Assembly: GCA_002688775.1 (NCBI GenBank)
Contig: NZDH01000006.1
Span: 42,141 to 79,551 of the forward strand
Reading direction: 5' to 3'
DNA: 37,411 bases
Source: Candidatus Woesearchaeota archaeon
GTDB taxonomy: Archaea > Nanobdellota > Nanobdellia > Woesearchaeales > GW2011-AR4
In this document: positions 21,373 to 30,140 of the stretch, piece by piece
Layout of the letters: each line of letters starts with the position of its first letter
How positions within the stretch are numbered: position 1 is the stretch's first letter
The notes under the pieces: model-generated
Seen by the model: only the letters and a program-made list of their open reading frames with translations
What the model was told of the DNA's origin: nothing
Databases searched by the model: none
Made by a program: the position numbers and the translations under genes

Positions 21373-22536
21373 TTAACCAAACATCTCCACATGATCTTGG
21401 CCTTCGGCTTTTTCTTCCTGCTTTACCTTATCAATGGCTTTTAAGAAATCTTCTTTTGTTACATGGCTTCTGTTGGATCGTATTGCAAAATAACCAGCTT
21501 CTGTACAAACTGCCTTTATCTCAGCTCCGCTGAATCCTTCCATCCTGGTGATAAGTGATTCAGCATTGATACCTTTACTAAATGTCATCCTTTTTGTATG
21601 AATTTTAAAGATTTCTTTTCTGGACTCTTTGTTTGGGATTGAAATATAAATAAGCCTGTCTAGCCTGCCTGGCCTTATAACTGCAGGATCCAGAATGTCT
21701 TTCCTGTTGGTTGCCCCTATGACCTTAACATTGTCTAACGGCTTGAAACCATCTAATTCTGCAAGAAGCTGCATGAATGTTCTGTTAACTTCCCTTTCAC
21801 CAGAAGTGCCAACTTCAATTCTTTTGGCAGCTAACGCGTCTAATTCGTCTATAAAAACGATCGCTGGTGCTTTTTTCCTTGCAAATTCGAAAATTTCCTT
21901 TACAAGCTTTGCCCCTTCACCAATAAATTTTTGCACTAACTCTGAACCGACAATCTCTATGAAAGTAGAATTTGTCGATGCTGCCACAGCCTTAGCCAAC
22001 AATGTTTTTCCGGTTCCTGGTTCGCCATAAAGCAAAACTCCTTTTGGCGGTGTTATTCCTACTTTCTTGAATAACTCTGGTTTCAATAATGGTAGTTCAA
22101 CAACCTCCTTGATTTCCTGCACTTGATTGCTTAGTCCACCTATATCGTGCCAAGATATAGTTGGTTTCTCTATAATTACATATTTTTCAATATTAAAACG
22201 CCTTGTAATGGGGACTTTTCTTATAACGGTAAGATTTTTTTGCTCTACTAAGACCAAATCTCCTGATTTAATCTTGTCACATCCATCTGATATATTGACA
22301 AGAAATTGATTTCCATTGGGGATCCTTATTATTGACTGCTTTCCAAATAATTCTTTAACTTCGCAGACCATTAATGGTGATGTCTTAAATCTTTCATTCT
22401 CTTCCTTGAGCCTGTTGATAGTTTCTTTAAGAATTCTGTTTTCTTCTTCATGGGGATTTGAAGATGTAGAATAAGTGTACATTATGCTGTCAATTATGTT
22501 TTTGTCCTTGGATTTGCTAGCTTCCTTTGTAGGCAT
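21373..22536 (-). CDS. pan: Proteasome-activating nucleotidase (PAN)
   Basis: 387 residues from ATG22536 (MPTKEASKSK). The upstream ATG22605 is rejected because it runs through a hairpin region and TTTTTATACC lies about 25 nt before 22536. An N-terminal coiled coil (EENRILKETINRLKEENERF) is followed by an OB domain, then the AAA ATPase with GEPGTGKT, IVFIDELDALAAK, sensor GATNRKDILDPA and arginine finger RPGRLDR. The hexamer unfolds proteins for the 20S proteasome. The C-terminus ends MFG, close to the HbYX gate-opening tail but with Phe for Tyr. M29 aminopeptidase genes lie upstream on the same strand. Confidence 0.94.
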   Translation of the reverse strand: MPTKEASKSKDKNIIDSIMYTYSTSSNPHEEENRILKETINRLKEENERFKTSPLMVCEVKELFGKQSIIRIPNGNQFLVNISDGCDKIKSGDLVLVEQKNLTVIRKVPITRRFNIEKYVIIEKPTISWHDIGGLSNQVQEIKEVVELPLLKPELFKKVGITPPKGVLLYGEPGTGKTLLAKAVAASTNSTFIEIVGSELVQKFIGEGAKLVKEIFEFARKKAPAIVFIDELDALAAKRIEVGTSGEREVNRTFMQLLAELDGFKPLDNVKVIGATNRKDILDPAVIRPGRLDRLIYISIPNKESRKEIFKIHTKRMTFSKGINAESLITRMEGFSGAEIKAVCTEAGYFAIRSNRSHVTKEDFLKAIDKVKQEEKAEGQDHVEMFG

Positions 22537-22578
22537 TTTATTCTCGATAAGGAAATATGGTATAAAAAGGTTTGTATT

Positions 22579-22658
22579 CAACCGCAAAATCGGTTGACGC
22601 CTCATCGAAAATCCCTTTGGGATTTATCGACATAATCAAGTGGGATTTTCAATCCCAC
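22579..22658. repeat. Three tandem hairpins between the M29 gene and PAN
   Basis: CAACCG/CGGTTG (22579-22596), an 11-bp stem with one bulge around CCC-TTT-GGG (22605-22630), and a perfect 8-bp GTGGGATT-TTC-AATCCCAC (22640-22658). The last contains the stop codon of the M29 gene (22649-22651, minus strand) and so may be its terminator. The other two lie in the PAN leader region, upstream of its TATA. Confidence 0.6.
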
Positions 22659-23599
22659 GAATTGGGTTTTCCGTTTTTCATTAATAGGACATTATCAGCA
22701 TATATTGTTGGGCTTTTAATTACAACATCAACATGAAACGGAACATCAACTTTACCTCCAAAATGCTTGTTATTACCGAAGGCTATGTGGCATGTTCCAG
22801 ATACTTTCTCATCCTCTAAAACATTGCCTGTAATTTTAGCTTTGTAATTAGTTCCAATTCCAAGTTCAGCAACATTCTTGTAGAATCTATTTTTTAAAGA
22901 ATTTTTAAAAAGTTTTGCTACTTTTCCGCCTTCGATATTTTCGATAAATCCGTGATTGATGCTAATTCCCATATTATTATCAACTATACCTAAACCCCCC
23001 ACACTTGCATCAACAATTAAAGTGCCGTTTGCTGTATTCTCTAATGGAGCGATGAATACTTCTCCTGCCGGTAGATTTCCAAATGCCCCTTTGGTGTTAT
23101 AAAATCCATTATCACTTATCCACTCTCTATTTTCAGTGCCTAATCTCAAATTTGTTCCTAATTCCGTTGAGATGTTGATTTGCTTCTTATCTTTTAATTT
23201 TGAAATCAAATTATGGTTCATTTCTTTTATTTTTTGAAAATCTACATCGAGTGTTCTTTGCATCATATCTTCTGTTATTCCGGGCAGTGTCGCTATTCTG
23301 GCTCCTTTATGACTAGCATCATTTCTTGCTTTTGTATGGCTCAGTGATTTTGTGGTTGGCAATAAAACAACATTGTATTTCAGCATCTCTTCAGCAATTT
23401 CTGCTGGCGGCTCTGTTCCATGTGCATCTGGGATTTCCATCAGAATTAATTTCGATTTTTTTGTAATTTCAAGTGAATTTTTTAATAAAATTTCCCCTAT
23501 CAATTTTAAGTTAGAATCTGTAACAATTAAACAACTTTCGTTACCTTGCAAATTCATGCAGTCTTTGAGAATTATTTTAGCGGATTTTTCAAGTGACAT
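22649..23599 (-). CDS. M29-family aminopeptidase, short paralogue
   Basis: 316 residues from ATG23599 (MSLEKSAKIILKD), placed right after the stop of the upstream M29 gene. Earlier in-frame starts lie inside that gene. Motifs: EIPDAHGTEPPAEIAEEM, THSL-like SLSHTKARNDA, GNLPAGEVFIAP (metal ligand Glu) and the C-terminal CHIAFGNNKHFGG with HVDVVI. M29 enzymes are cobalt- or zinc-dependent exo-aminopeptidases of the AmpS/AmpT type. It lies 1 nt downstream of a longer relative, so the two form an operon and may act together on proteasome products. Confidence 0.85.
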   Translation of the reverse strand: MSLEKSAKIILKDCMNLQGNESCLIVTDSNLKLIGEILLKNSLEITKKSKLILMEIPDAHGTEPPAEIAEEMLKYNVVLLPTTKSLSHTKARNDASHKGARIATLPGITEDMMQRTLDVDFQKIKEMNHNLISKLKDKKQINISTELGTNLRLGTENREWISDNGFYNTKGAFGNLPAGEVFIAPLENTANGTLIVDASVGGLGIVDNNMGISINHGFIENIEGGKVAKLFKNSLKNRFYKNVAELGIGTNYKAKITGNVLEDEKVSGTCHIAFGNNKHFGGKVDVPFHVDVVIKSPTIYADNVLLMKNGKPNSWD

Positions 23600-23600
23600 T

Positions 23601-25373
23601 TTACGCTGAAAAATTGCCATCTTTAAGTATCCAGTGTTTATTGCCTTCCTTATCAACGCCATAAACGTCAAGCTTTTGCCTAGGAGCATTGAAGACAATG
23701 TCCATGTGGTATTCTGTGCTTCTATCCGGTTCAAAACCTGAGCCAAGAGCTATGTGCATCATTTTTGCGATTTTTTCGTTGATAATCAAGTATTCACATA
23801 ATCTTGCCTTTGGGTTTGTGTTGATGGCAAATTCCCCAACCCTTTCGAAATTCTTCTTTTTCATATCAATTATTTCCTTTGGCAGGCTTTTGTGCTTCTC
23901 AGCTTCCAGCAACAGCTTCATTGCCTCATTCTTTCTTTGATTTATTTTATCCATTATGTCTTTAGGGCCGTCTATAATTTTATAATTATCACCATAACAT
24001 TCCACAACTAATGGGTTCTTTTCATCTAATCCGTAACTTTGGTCAACATGAACAACAACATCCCCTACAAAAATCCCTTTCATATACTCTGGTGTTGTAA
24101 AAGCCTCCCCCCCTGGTATGTTTCCCATGTTGCCTGCTTTAATGCCGGTCATCTCCAGATAAGTCTTGTTGATTTTTTCCCTAACATCTGTGTCAGAGCG
24201 CCTGACCCATCTTCTCGAGCCATCTTTTTTTACTAAACCAACCTCAAGTTTTGTTGTGTATTTTTCCTTTAATTTGCCCTCAACATAGATTACATCACAT
24301 TTATCCATTTCATCTTTAATTCTTTGATTTCTTGCCCTTATATCTGCCCAATCAACAAGGTTTGTTTCTATGAAAATATCAATAGGGATTGTTTCTGTAA
24401 AAGCAACTCTTGCCATTGGATCTCTATCATCAAATTTAGTTTGCGGGTAGAAATCCAGCTTGTATACCATTTGTCCAGGGGTCTGCCATCTTGTCTTTTT
24501 ATTTAGTGAAGGATACCCAATACTTTTTCCAAAAAGGTGTTTTCCTGGATATCCCTTTGCGCTTATATGGAAAGAAAGGTCAATGGGTTTGATTCTGCTT
24601 AAGTTTAATAGATCTGAGACTTGTTTATACTTAATGAACGGTTCCTCATCCAGATTTTTGCATAATTCACATCCCAATAGAGTAGCTCTAAGTTCAGATG
24701 TTCTTTCGCCTTTTTCAAGCATTGAATTTCTGGAAGTAGCGGCACTCATTGCAGGATTCGCTATTTTTTTTGCGGTCTGTGTCATAGCCCATATTATTGA
24801 GTAAGAATCAAGATAATCCTCCAAGGGGTGCCCGATCAAATCTTGGGTAGGTATAAGTGTGAATCCAATTCCCGCTCTTTCACCTTTTTTTAGATTATAA
24901 ACATCCCGCCATAGAATTTCAGAAGTCTGCATCAATTCTTCCATTCTGTGATCTTTGAACCACCCTGTATGGAACGGCAATTCTATAGAACCGACAAACT
25001 TATCTGACTTAGCTTCTAAAATAAATTCTGGTTTTTTGAATATTTCCTTAAACTCTCCTTTTGTTTTTTTATCAACTTCGCTAATGAATTCTATTAATGC
25101 TTTTGTTTTATCATTTTGAACTTTATTTTCATTATCGTCAAAAACTTTCCAGACATCCTGTAAGGCCTCCAGGGCTTCTGATTTTTTATTTATTCCTGCA
25201 CAGCTTACATCTGATCCAAGTTCATGTAATGCTCTTGATAACGGAGCTAATGAATAGAATGCTTCTTTATTATCTATATCAAATATTATGAAGAAATTCT
25301 TGTTTTTTGCATCTTTGATATGTTTTTTGTAATCTTCAACTGCAGAATTAAATTCGCTTTCGTTATATTTCAT
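23601..25373 (-). CDS. M29-like aminopeptidase, long form
   Basis: 590 residues. The C-terminal third aligns by eye with the short paralogue: GNIPGGEAFTTPEYMKG, VVHVDQSYG, ARLCEYLIINEKIAKMMHIALGSGFEPD and EYHMDIVF, with the M29 Glu and His ligands. The N-terminal about 200 residues (NFFIIFDIDNKEAF, LPFHTGWFKDHRM) are an added region. Usual M29 enzymes have about 400 residues, so this is an enlarged version. It is co-transcribed with the short form. A role in peptide turnover is likely; the substrate is unknown. Confidence 0.8.
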   Translation of the reverse strand: MKYNESEFNSAVEDYKKHIKDAKNKNFFIIFDIDNKEAFYSLAPLSRALHELGSDVSCAGINKKSEALEALQDVWKVFDDNENKVQNDKTKALIEFISEVDKKTKGEFKEIFKKPEFILEAKSDKFVGSIELPFHTGWFKDHRMEELMQTSEILWRDVYNLKKGERAGIGFTLIPTQDLIGHPLEDYLDSYSIIWAMTQTAKKIANPAMSAATSRNSMLEKGERTSELRATLLGCELCKNLDEEPFIKYKQVSDLLNLSRIKPIDLSFHISAKGYPGKHLFGKSIGYPSLNKKTRWQTPGQMVYKLDFYPQTKFDDRDPMARVAFTETIPIDIFIETNLVDWADIRARNQRIKDEMDKCDVIYVEGKLKEKYTTKLEVGLVKKDGSRRWVRRSDTDVREKINKTYLEMTGIKAGNMGNIPGGEAFTTPEYMKGIFVGDVVVHVDQSYGLDEKNPLVVECYGDNYKIIDGPKDIMDKINQRKNEAMKLLLEAEKHKSLPKEIIDMKKKNFERVGEFAINTNPKARLCEYLIINEKIAKMMHIALGSGFEPDRSTEYHMDIVFNAPRQKLDVYGVDKEGNKHWILKDGNFSA

Positions 25374-25387
25374 CTATAAAAGAAAAT

Positions 25388-26458
25388 TCAGATAATTAAT
25401 AAATCTTTTGATGTTCTTGTCAATAAAATCGGCTTATTCTTGAACAAGAGGGTATCTTCAATCCTAATTCCAAATTTTTTTGGAAAATAAACACCTGGTT
25501 CAACTGTAAAAACCATGTTATTCCTTATTTTATCTTTAGAATTTAATGTTAAATTTGGAAATTCATGTATTTCTGTGCCAACTCCATGTCCTAAGCCATG
25601 AGTGAAGTAATCCTTATATTTTCCTAAGCTTTTCACAACATATTCATACAACTTTGAACATTTTTTATTATTTTTTACTGAATTAATTGTATTTTTTTGT
25701 ATTTTTAGCAACATATTGTAAATATCCCTTTCAAATTTAGTAGGTTTACCGACGTAGATTGTTCTTGTTATATCAGAACAATAGCCTTTGTATTTTACCC
25801 CAAAATCTATGACGCAAAAACCTTTTTTTATTTTTACATTAGCCGGTTCATGATGCGGTTCGCTTCCATTAACTCCAGAAGCAACTATTGGATCAAAAGA
25901 AAGCTTCAATCCAAGTTTTTTTGTCTCAAATTCAAGGAAGGCTGCTACTTCGGATTCTGTTTTGAATTTTCTGAAATTTTTTATTGCTTTTTGAAGTATT
26001 TTATCAGCATAATTACATGATTTTCTCAATATTTGTACTTCCTTTTCTGCCTTTATTTCCCTTAATTTAACACAATCTTGAGAAATATTTTTAGTTTTAA
26101 TTTTTTTGAATTGTTTCTTAAAATGTTTATAAAAATTTAATGTAAAATTGCTATCATCAATGGCTATATTCCTGATTTTTATTTTTTTCTTCTTGATTGT
26201 TCTGTGTATGGACTCCAGAAATCTCTTCTTTTCCATTGAATATACTTTCTTAATCATTGATTTCCTTGCTCTTTGATATTCCATCTGGGGCACTATGAGG
26301 AATGGATGAGATTTTACTGGGATAATTAATGCTCCTAAGCCGTTATATCCAGAAAAATAGTACATATTTGGGTTATAATTAGTTGAATCTAGGTTATAGA
26401 AAAGAGCAAAACTACATTTCTTTTTATTCAATATTGCCTTAAGGTAGTTTATCTTCAT
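25388..26458 (-). CDS. M24 metallopeptidase (Xaa-Pro aminopeptidase type)
   Basis: 356 residues from ATG26458 (MKINYLKAIL); the codon three positions upstream is TTG. The N-terminal creatinase-like domain (about 1-125) precedes the pita-bread domain with all five metal ligands visible: DFGVKYKGYCSD (two Asp), HGLGHGVGTEIHE (His), FTVEPGVY (Glu) and IRIEDTLL (Glu). It releases N-terminal residues next to proline. A TATA-like TTTAAAT (26482-26488) is about 25 nt upstream, overlapping the promoter region of the divergent M16 gene. Confidence 0.9.
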   Translation of the reverse strand: MKINYLKAILNKKKCSFALFYNLDSTNYNPNMYYFSGYNGLGALIIPVKSHPFLIVPQMEYQRARKSMIKKVYSMEKKRFLESIHRTIKKKKIKIRNIAIDDSNFTLNFYKHFKKQFKKIKTKNISQDCVKLREIKAEKEVQILRKSCNYADKILQKAIKNFRKFKTESEVAAFLEFETKKLGLKLSFDPIVASGVNGSEPHHEPANVKIKKGFCVIDFGVKYKGYCSDITRTIYVGKPTKFERDIYNMLLKIQKNTINSVKNNKKCSKLYEYVVKSLGKYKDYFTHGLGHGVGTEIHEFPNLTLNSKDKIRNNMVFTVEPGVYFPKKFGIRIEDTLLFKNKPILLTRTSKDLLII

Positions 26459-26471
26459 GTATTTCAAAAAT

Positions 26472-26488
26472 CTTATATACCATTTAAA
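26472..26488. promoter_or_regulatory. Overlapping divergent promoters of M24 and M16 genes
   Basis: Only 45 nt separate the two start codons. TTATATA (26472-26478) is 26 nt before ATG26504 (plus) and TTTAAAT (26482-26488) is about 25 nt before ATG26458 (minus). Each TATA lies beyond the other, so the two initiation complexes would clash. Confidence 0.45.
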
Positions 26489-26503
26489 TTTTTTCTTTTG
26501 GTA

Positions 26504-27712
26504 ATGGATAAATTCAGGCTCAGGAACGGCATTACTGTGATTTTTGAAAAGAATTCATCAAAATCAGTTGCTGTAGAGGTAATGTTTAAGACAGGTTCCA
26601 ACAATGAAATCAGTAGATTAGCCGGAATATCCCATTTTCTTGAGCACATGCTGTTTGAAGGGACAAAGAACAGGAAGGACAGCAGAGAGATTGCAAATGA
26701 GATAGAGAAATATGGCGCTGAATTCAATGCATATACAACAGGGGATAGAACTGCGTTCTTCATTAAAATAATCAGCAAGAAGTTTGGTGTTGCTCTGGAT
26801 ATCTTATCAGATATGGTTGCTAATCCTGTTTTTGATGAAAAGATCATGGAAAAGGAAAAAAAGGTTGTTTTGAAGGAAATAAATATGGTAGATGATGACA
26901 ACAGGCTTTATCAATGGATTTTATTTCAGAAAAATTTGTTTGAGAAGCATCCTGCTAAAAATCCTACTTATGGAACTGTTGAAACTGTCAAAAAAATCAG
27001 TAGGAATGATATCCTTGATTATTATCAGAAACATTATGTTCCTAACAACATGGTGATATCTGTTGTTGGAAATGTAAGTAATATTAAAAAAAGGATTTCT
27101 AAATATTTTGGCAATTTAAAGCCAAAAATATTGATTAAGAGGCCTGAAATAAAAGAGCCAATCCAAACAAAAACCAAGAAATTCGTTGAAAAAAGAAAAA
27201 CATTCAATTCTTACATGGTTTTAGGTTATAAAACAGTTCCCAGAATCGATAAAGAAAGCTATATTTTTGAGGTTATAACTGCCATACTTGGAAGAGGCCA
27301 AAGCGGATGGATGTTTGATGAGATAAGAAACAAGAGGGGTTTGGCTTATCAGGTTGGCATCAATAATGAGCATGAATCGGATCATGGAATGTTTGCAGTG
27401 TATACGAGCTTGGATAAAAAGAACATAGGCAAAGCGATAAAAATAATATTTAATCAATTCAAAAGACTTCAGAATCTGAAAGATCAGGATTTAGAAGAAG
27501 CAAAAACATACATTGAGGGCAATTATGTTATACAAATGGAGGATAATTTTCATTTTGCTGACAACCTAGCCACATGGGAGTCGATTAAAGATGCTAAACT
27601 TACTGATTCGTATATCAAAAACATAAGAAAAGTCACCATTAATGATGTAAAAAAAGTTTCCAAGAAATTTTTGAATGACAAGTATACTTTGGTGGTTATT
27701 GAACAGAAATAG
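26504..27712 (+). CDS. M16-family zinc peptidase
   Basis: 402 residues from ATG26504. The inverted zinc motif HFLEH (H44, E47, H48) and third ligand E125 (77 residues after H48, as in pitrilysin-type enzymes) are intact, as are the GAEFNAYTTGDRTAF strand and the C-terminal half with RNKRGLAYQVG. It has the length of mitochondrial-processing-peptidase-like bacterial M16B proteins, i.e. two halves. The inside-out fold degrades short peptides. M16 is more common in bacteria, so transfer is possible. Convergent with tyrS with no gap. Confidence 0.92.
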   Translation: MDKFRLRNGITVIFEKNSSKSVAVEVMFKTGSNNEISRLAGISHFLEHMLFEGTKNRKDSREIANEIEKYGAEFNAYTTGDRTAFFIKIISKKFGVALDILSDMVANPVFDEKIMEKEKKVVLKEINMVDDDNRLYQWILFQKNLFEKHPAKNPTYGTVETVKKISRNDILDYYQKHYVPNNMVISVVGNVSNIKKRISKYFGNLKPKILIKRPEIKEPIQTKTKKFVEKRKTFNSYMVLGYKTVPRIDKESYIFEVITAILGRGQSGWMFDEIRNKRGLAYQVGINNEHESDHGMFAVYTSLDKKNIGKAIKIIFNQFKRLQNLKDQDLEEAKTYIEGNYVIQMEDNFHFADNLATWESIKDAKLTDSYIKNIRKVTINDVKKVSKKFLNDKYTLVVIEQK

Positions 27713-28789
27713 CTATCCTGTTACATTAAAAGTTTTAATATCTTGCATCAATTTATGGGCAGTATTGTTTTTTGCCAATTTTTCTCTGACTGGGTCAAGG
27801 AGTTCATTTAGGTAACTGCTGACTGCAGATTTTAAATCCATAGGGTGGAGCTTTCCTTGTGAATATACATTTTTAAGATCTTCGTAGGAACCCAGGGTAA
27901 TATCACCACCAAATTTTTTAGGTCTTTTAATTTCCATTGTCTTGAATTTTTCGAAAATAATATATCTGCAGTATTCCATGATTGGATTTTCTTCAACTAC
28001 TTTTACTGGACAATAAGCTTTATTTATTTTAGTTTTTATTTTCTCCTCAGGGTCATTCATAAAAATAGCATTTTCTGGTTTTGATTTTGACATTTTCATT
28101 TCTATAGCCCTCTTGACTGTGTTAGTGGTCCTTGGTGGCTCACTTAGCCCCATCAACATATGGTGGCTTACTACAACTGGCTTCCAAAATCCAAGTTTCG
28201 GACCGATTTCTCTTGCCAGAACATTGACTCTTCGCTGATCCATCCCCAACTGCGTTATATCACACTTTTGCCAAAATATATCAGTACATTGCATGCAAGG
28301 GTATATAATTTGTGAAGCCTGCAATGACTCGCTTTCAAGTCTCCCCATTATTTCAGAACACCGTAAAATTCTTTTGACAGTGTTGTTCCTTGCTACTTGC
28401 ATCAGAATTTTCCAATACTCTGGGTCTTTAATAAAATCATTGGCCCAGGTGAATTTCACATTATCCAAATCCATGTCACAAGCACGCCATACTTCAATCA
28501 GATACCTTCCTACTTTTTGTATATGCTCTAAGTTACCCCCCATCTTGTTATTAGCCCATGCGTGCCAGTCAGCTACCAGCATATTGAACTTTACACCAGC
28601 TTTAGTCATTTTGTTGATATTAATAGCTCGCAATAAACCTTGAGCTATGTGAATTGTGGTTCCAGAAGGCTCAAAGCCGTCATAAGCAATTGGATGAGAT
28701 TTTGTTTGGAGCAGTTTCTTTAGATCTTCTTCTGTTATTATTTCCTCTCCAACCTGTTTTATTAGATCTAGCTTGTTTTCTATATCCAT
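27713..28789 (-). CDS. tyrS: Tyrosyl-tRNA synthetase
   Basis: 358 residues. Class I Rossmann fold with HIGH-like TIHIAQG (about 45-51), YDGFEPSG for ATP/Tyr binding, LVADWHAW, SQIIYPCMQCTDIF, LGMDQRRVNVLARE and KMSKSKPENAIF. The size and motifs are those of the archaeal/eukaryotic type, without the bacterial S4 domain. It attaches tyrosine to tRNA-Tyr in the cytosol. TATA CTTAAATATT (about 28808-28817) precedes ATG28789. Confidence 0.96.
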   Translation of the reverse strand: MDIENKLDLIKQVGEEIITEEDLKKLLQTKSHPIAYDGFEPSGTTIHIAQGLLRAININKMTKAGVKFNMLVADWHAWANNKMGGNLEHIQKVGRYLIEVWRACDMDLDNVKFTWANDFIKDPEYWKILMQVARNNTVKRILRCSEIMGRLESESLQASQIIYPCMQCTDIFWQKCDITQLGMDQRRVNVLAREIGPKLGFWKPVVVSHHMLMGLSEPPRTTNTVKRAIEMKMSKSKPENAIFMNDPEEKIKTKINKAYCPVKVVEENPIMEYCRYIIFEKFKTMEIKRPKKFGGDITLGSYEDLKNVYSQGKLHPMDLKSAVSSYLNELLDPVREKLAKNNTAHKLMQDIKTFNVTG

Positions 28790-28833
28790 AAAGAAATAGT
28801 TTCAGAGTTAATATTTAAGGTTTTTGAGTGTAT

Positions 28834-29088
28834 TTAAGTTTTTTTGACATATGTCTGCCTGAATATCATCTGAGCCGATATCCCTATTGAAATACCTAAA
28901 ATTTCCAGAGCAAAGAATACAATCATGCTGAAAGGGAGATTACTTACATAGCCTTTGAAGGAGTTCTGGTCTGAAACAACATTTGCAGTTGGTATTATGC
29001 TGGCAGGAGCTCCATTATCCCCATATATCGGGAGCATTAAGTAAACCAGAAAAGCGATTAAAGCGCCTATATAAGCCCCTTCTTTCAT
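28834..29088 (-). CDS. Small two-helix membrane protein
   Basis: 84 residues with hydrophobic segments at about 5-22 (YIGALIAFLVYLMLPIYG) and 52-72 (FSMIVFFALEILGISIGI), a polar loop between them and a basic C-terminus. No recognised family. It lies upstream of tyrS on the same strand, with 44 nt between them that contain a TATA box for tyrS. Confidence 0.6.
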   Translation of the reverse strand: MKEGAYIGALIAFLVYLMLPIYGDNGAPASIIPTANVVSDQNSFKGYVSNLPFSMIVFFALEILGISIGISAQMIFRQTYVKKT

Positions 29089-29117
29089 ATTTATTATTAA
29101 TTTAGGTTTGTATTAAA

Positions 29118-29203
29118 AAAGCTTACGGTTTATGTAAGCACTGCATGCAGCGTCCTGCATGCTAGGTGCTGAAGAGACCACTGGACATGCTCACGTAAGC
29201 TTT
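29118..29203. ncRNA. Structured element before the Cas4-like gene
   Basis: AAAGCTTACG (29118-29127) and CGTAAGCTTT (29194-29203) are a perfect 10-bp inverted repeat. Inside, AGCAC/GTGCT and GCATGCAG/CTGCATGC (29137-29170) make a long hairpin with tetraloop CGTC. The remainder includes the repeat shared with 377-402. Either an RNA (on the minus strand a T6 run follows it) or a DNA regulatory palindrome overlapping the TATA box CTTTATAAAG (29200-29209) is possible. Confidence 0.45.
29176..29199 (+). repeat. Upstream element, copy 2 (before Cas4-like gene)
   Basis: GACCACTGGACAT, then GCTC, then ACGTAAG. It is the same element as 377-402 with one substitution and 2 nt fewer. It is followed at once by the TATA box CTTTATAAAG and, about 27 nt later, by the start codon at 29237. 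Confidence 0.65.
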
Positions 29204-29236
29204 ATAAAGCAATTCTTCGATTAAATAACTGTTAAA

Positions 29237-30091
29237 ATGAAAATATCAGTTTCTTTATTGTCAAGTTATCTTTATTGTTCTAGAAAGCTGTTTCTGGAAA
29301 GGGTGCTGATGCTGAAAGAACCTCCAAAAGAAAGTCTAGTGATGGGTTCCATAAGGCACGAGACTTATGACAATATAAACAAAAAGGAAGAAAAATTAGT
29401 TACTTCCATTGCCAAAAAAATAAATTTGGTGGAAATACAAAATTTATACAAACAAAGCTATTTATCAGTTTTAAGAAAGGCAATTACTAATAATAAAAGA
29501 AGACTAGAAAATGTGAATTTGAGCATGTCAGACGCATATAAGAAAGCTTATTCATTTATTTTGGAAGAATCTTCCTTAAGGGCTTCTAATATATTCAATT
29601 TCATAGAAGAAAACAATGTATTTGGCCAAGAATTATGGCAAAAGTTAACTCCAAAAATAATGTCTGAGCTAAGAGTTGAGTCAGATGCGCTTAAATTAAA
29701 GGGCATAATAGACCAGGTTCATATTTATGACAATGATTATGTTCCATTTGAGCTTAAAACAGGGAGAACACCAGATAACGGTGTATGGCCATCTCATAGG
29801 ATACAAATAGCTGCTTATTCATTGCTATTGCAAGAGAGATTCAATAAGCCAATTAAAGAAGGATTTGTATTTTATCTTGATACAAAAGAAAAGAGGCATA
29901 TTGCCATAAATCCTTACATGAGGGAAGAAGTAAAACAAATTGTTGATGAGATAATGCAGTTGCTTGAAAGCAAAGAGCTTCCGGATTTTTGCAATAATGA
30001 AAATAAATGCAGGAAATGCGGCTTAAGAAAAACATGCTATAATGAAGAAGAAGTGAATAATCTGTTGAAAATCAAAGTTAAGGCCAATTAA
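29237..30091 (+). CDS. Cas4/Dna2-like RecB-family nuclease
   Basis: 284 residues. C14 (SSYLYCSRK) plus C258, C261 and C267 (CRKCGLRKTC) form the four-cysteine Fe-S cluster seen in Cas4 and Dna2-type nucleases. The nuclease core has MGSIRHE, KGIIDQVHIY (catalytic Asp), VPFELKTGR (ExK) and HRIQIAAYSLLLQ. Family members resect or trim single-stranded DNA ends. No CRISPR array or other cas gene is in the window, so this is a stand-alone form. The region at about 60-150 is a helical insert. Its promoter carries the repeat shared with the LAGLIDADG gene. Confidence 0.88.
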   Translation: MKISVSLLSSYLYCSRKLFLERVLMLKEPPKESLVMGSIRHETYDNINKKEEKLVTSIAKKINLVEIQNLYKQSYLSVLRKAITNNKRRLENVNLSMSDAYKKAYSFILEESSLRASNIFNFIEENNVFGQELWQKLTPKIMSELRVESDALKLKGIIDQVHIYDNDYVPFELKTGRTPDNGVWPSHRIQIAAYSLLLQERFNKPIKEGFVFYLDTKEKRHIAINPYMREEVKQIVDEIMQLLESKELPDFCNNENKCRKCGLRKTCYNEEEVNNLLKIKVKAN

Positions 30092-30140
30092 GGATTAATT
30101 GTCAATATCTAATACTCTAGCTTTCTGAAGTTGATTTTAT

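Noticed and set aside
22537-22605. N-terminal extension of PAN from ATG22605
   Set aside because: It would place the TATA box and part of the hairpin region inside the coding sequence; PAN homologues start near the coiled coil.
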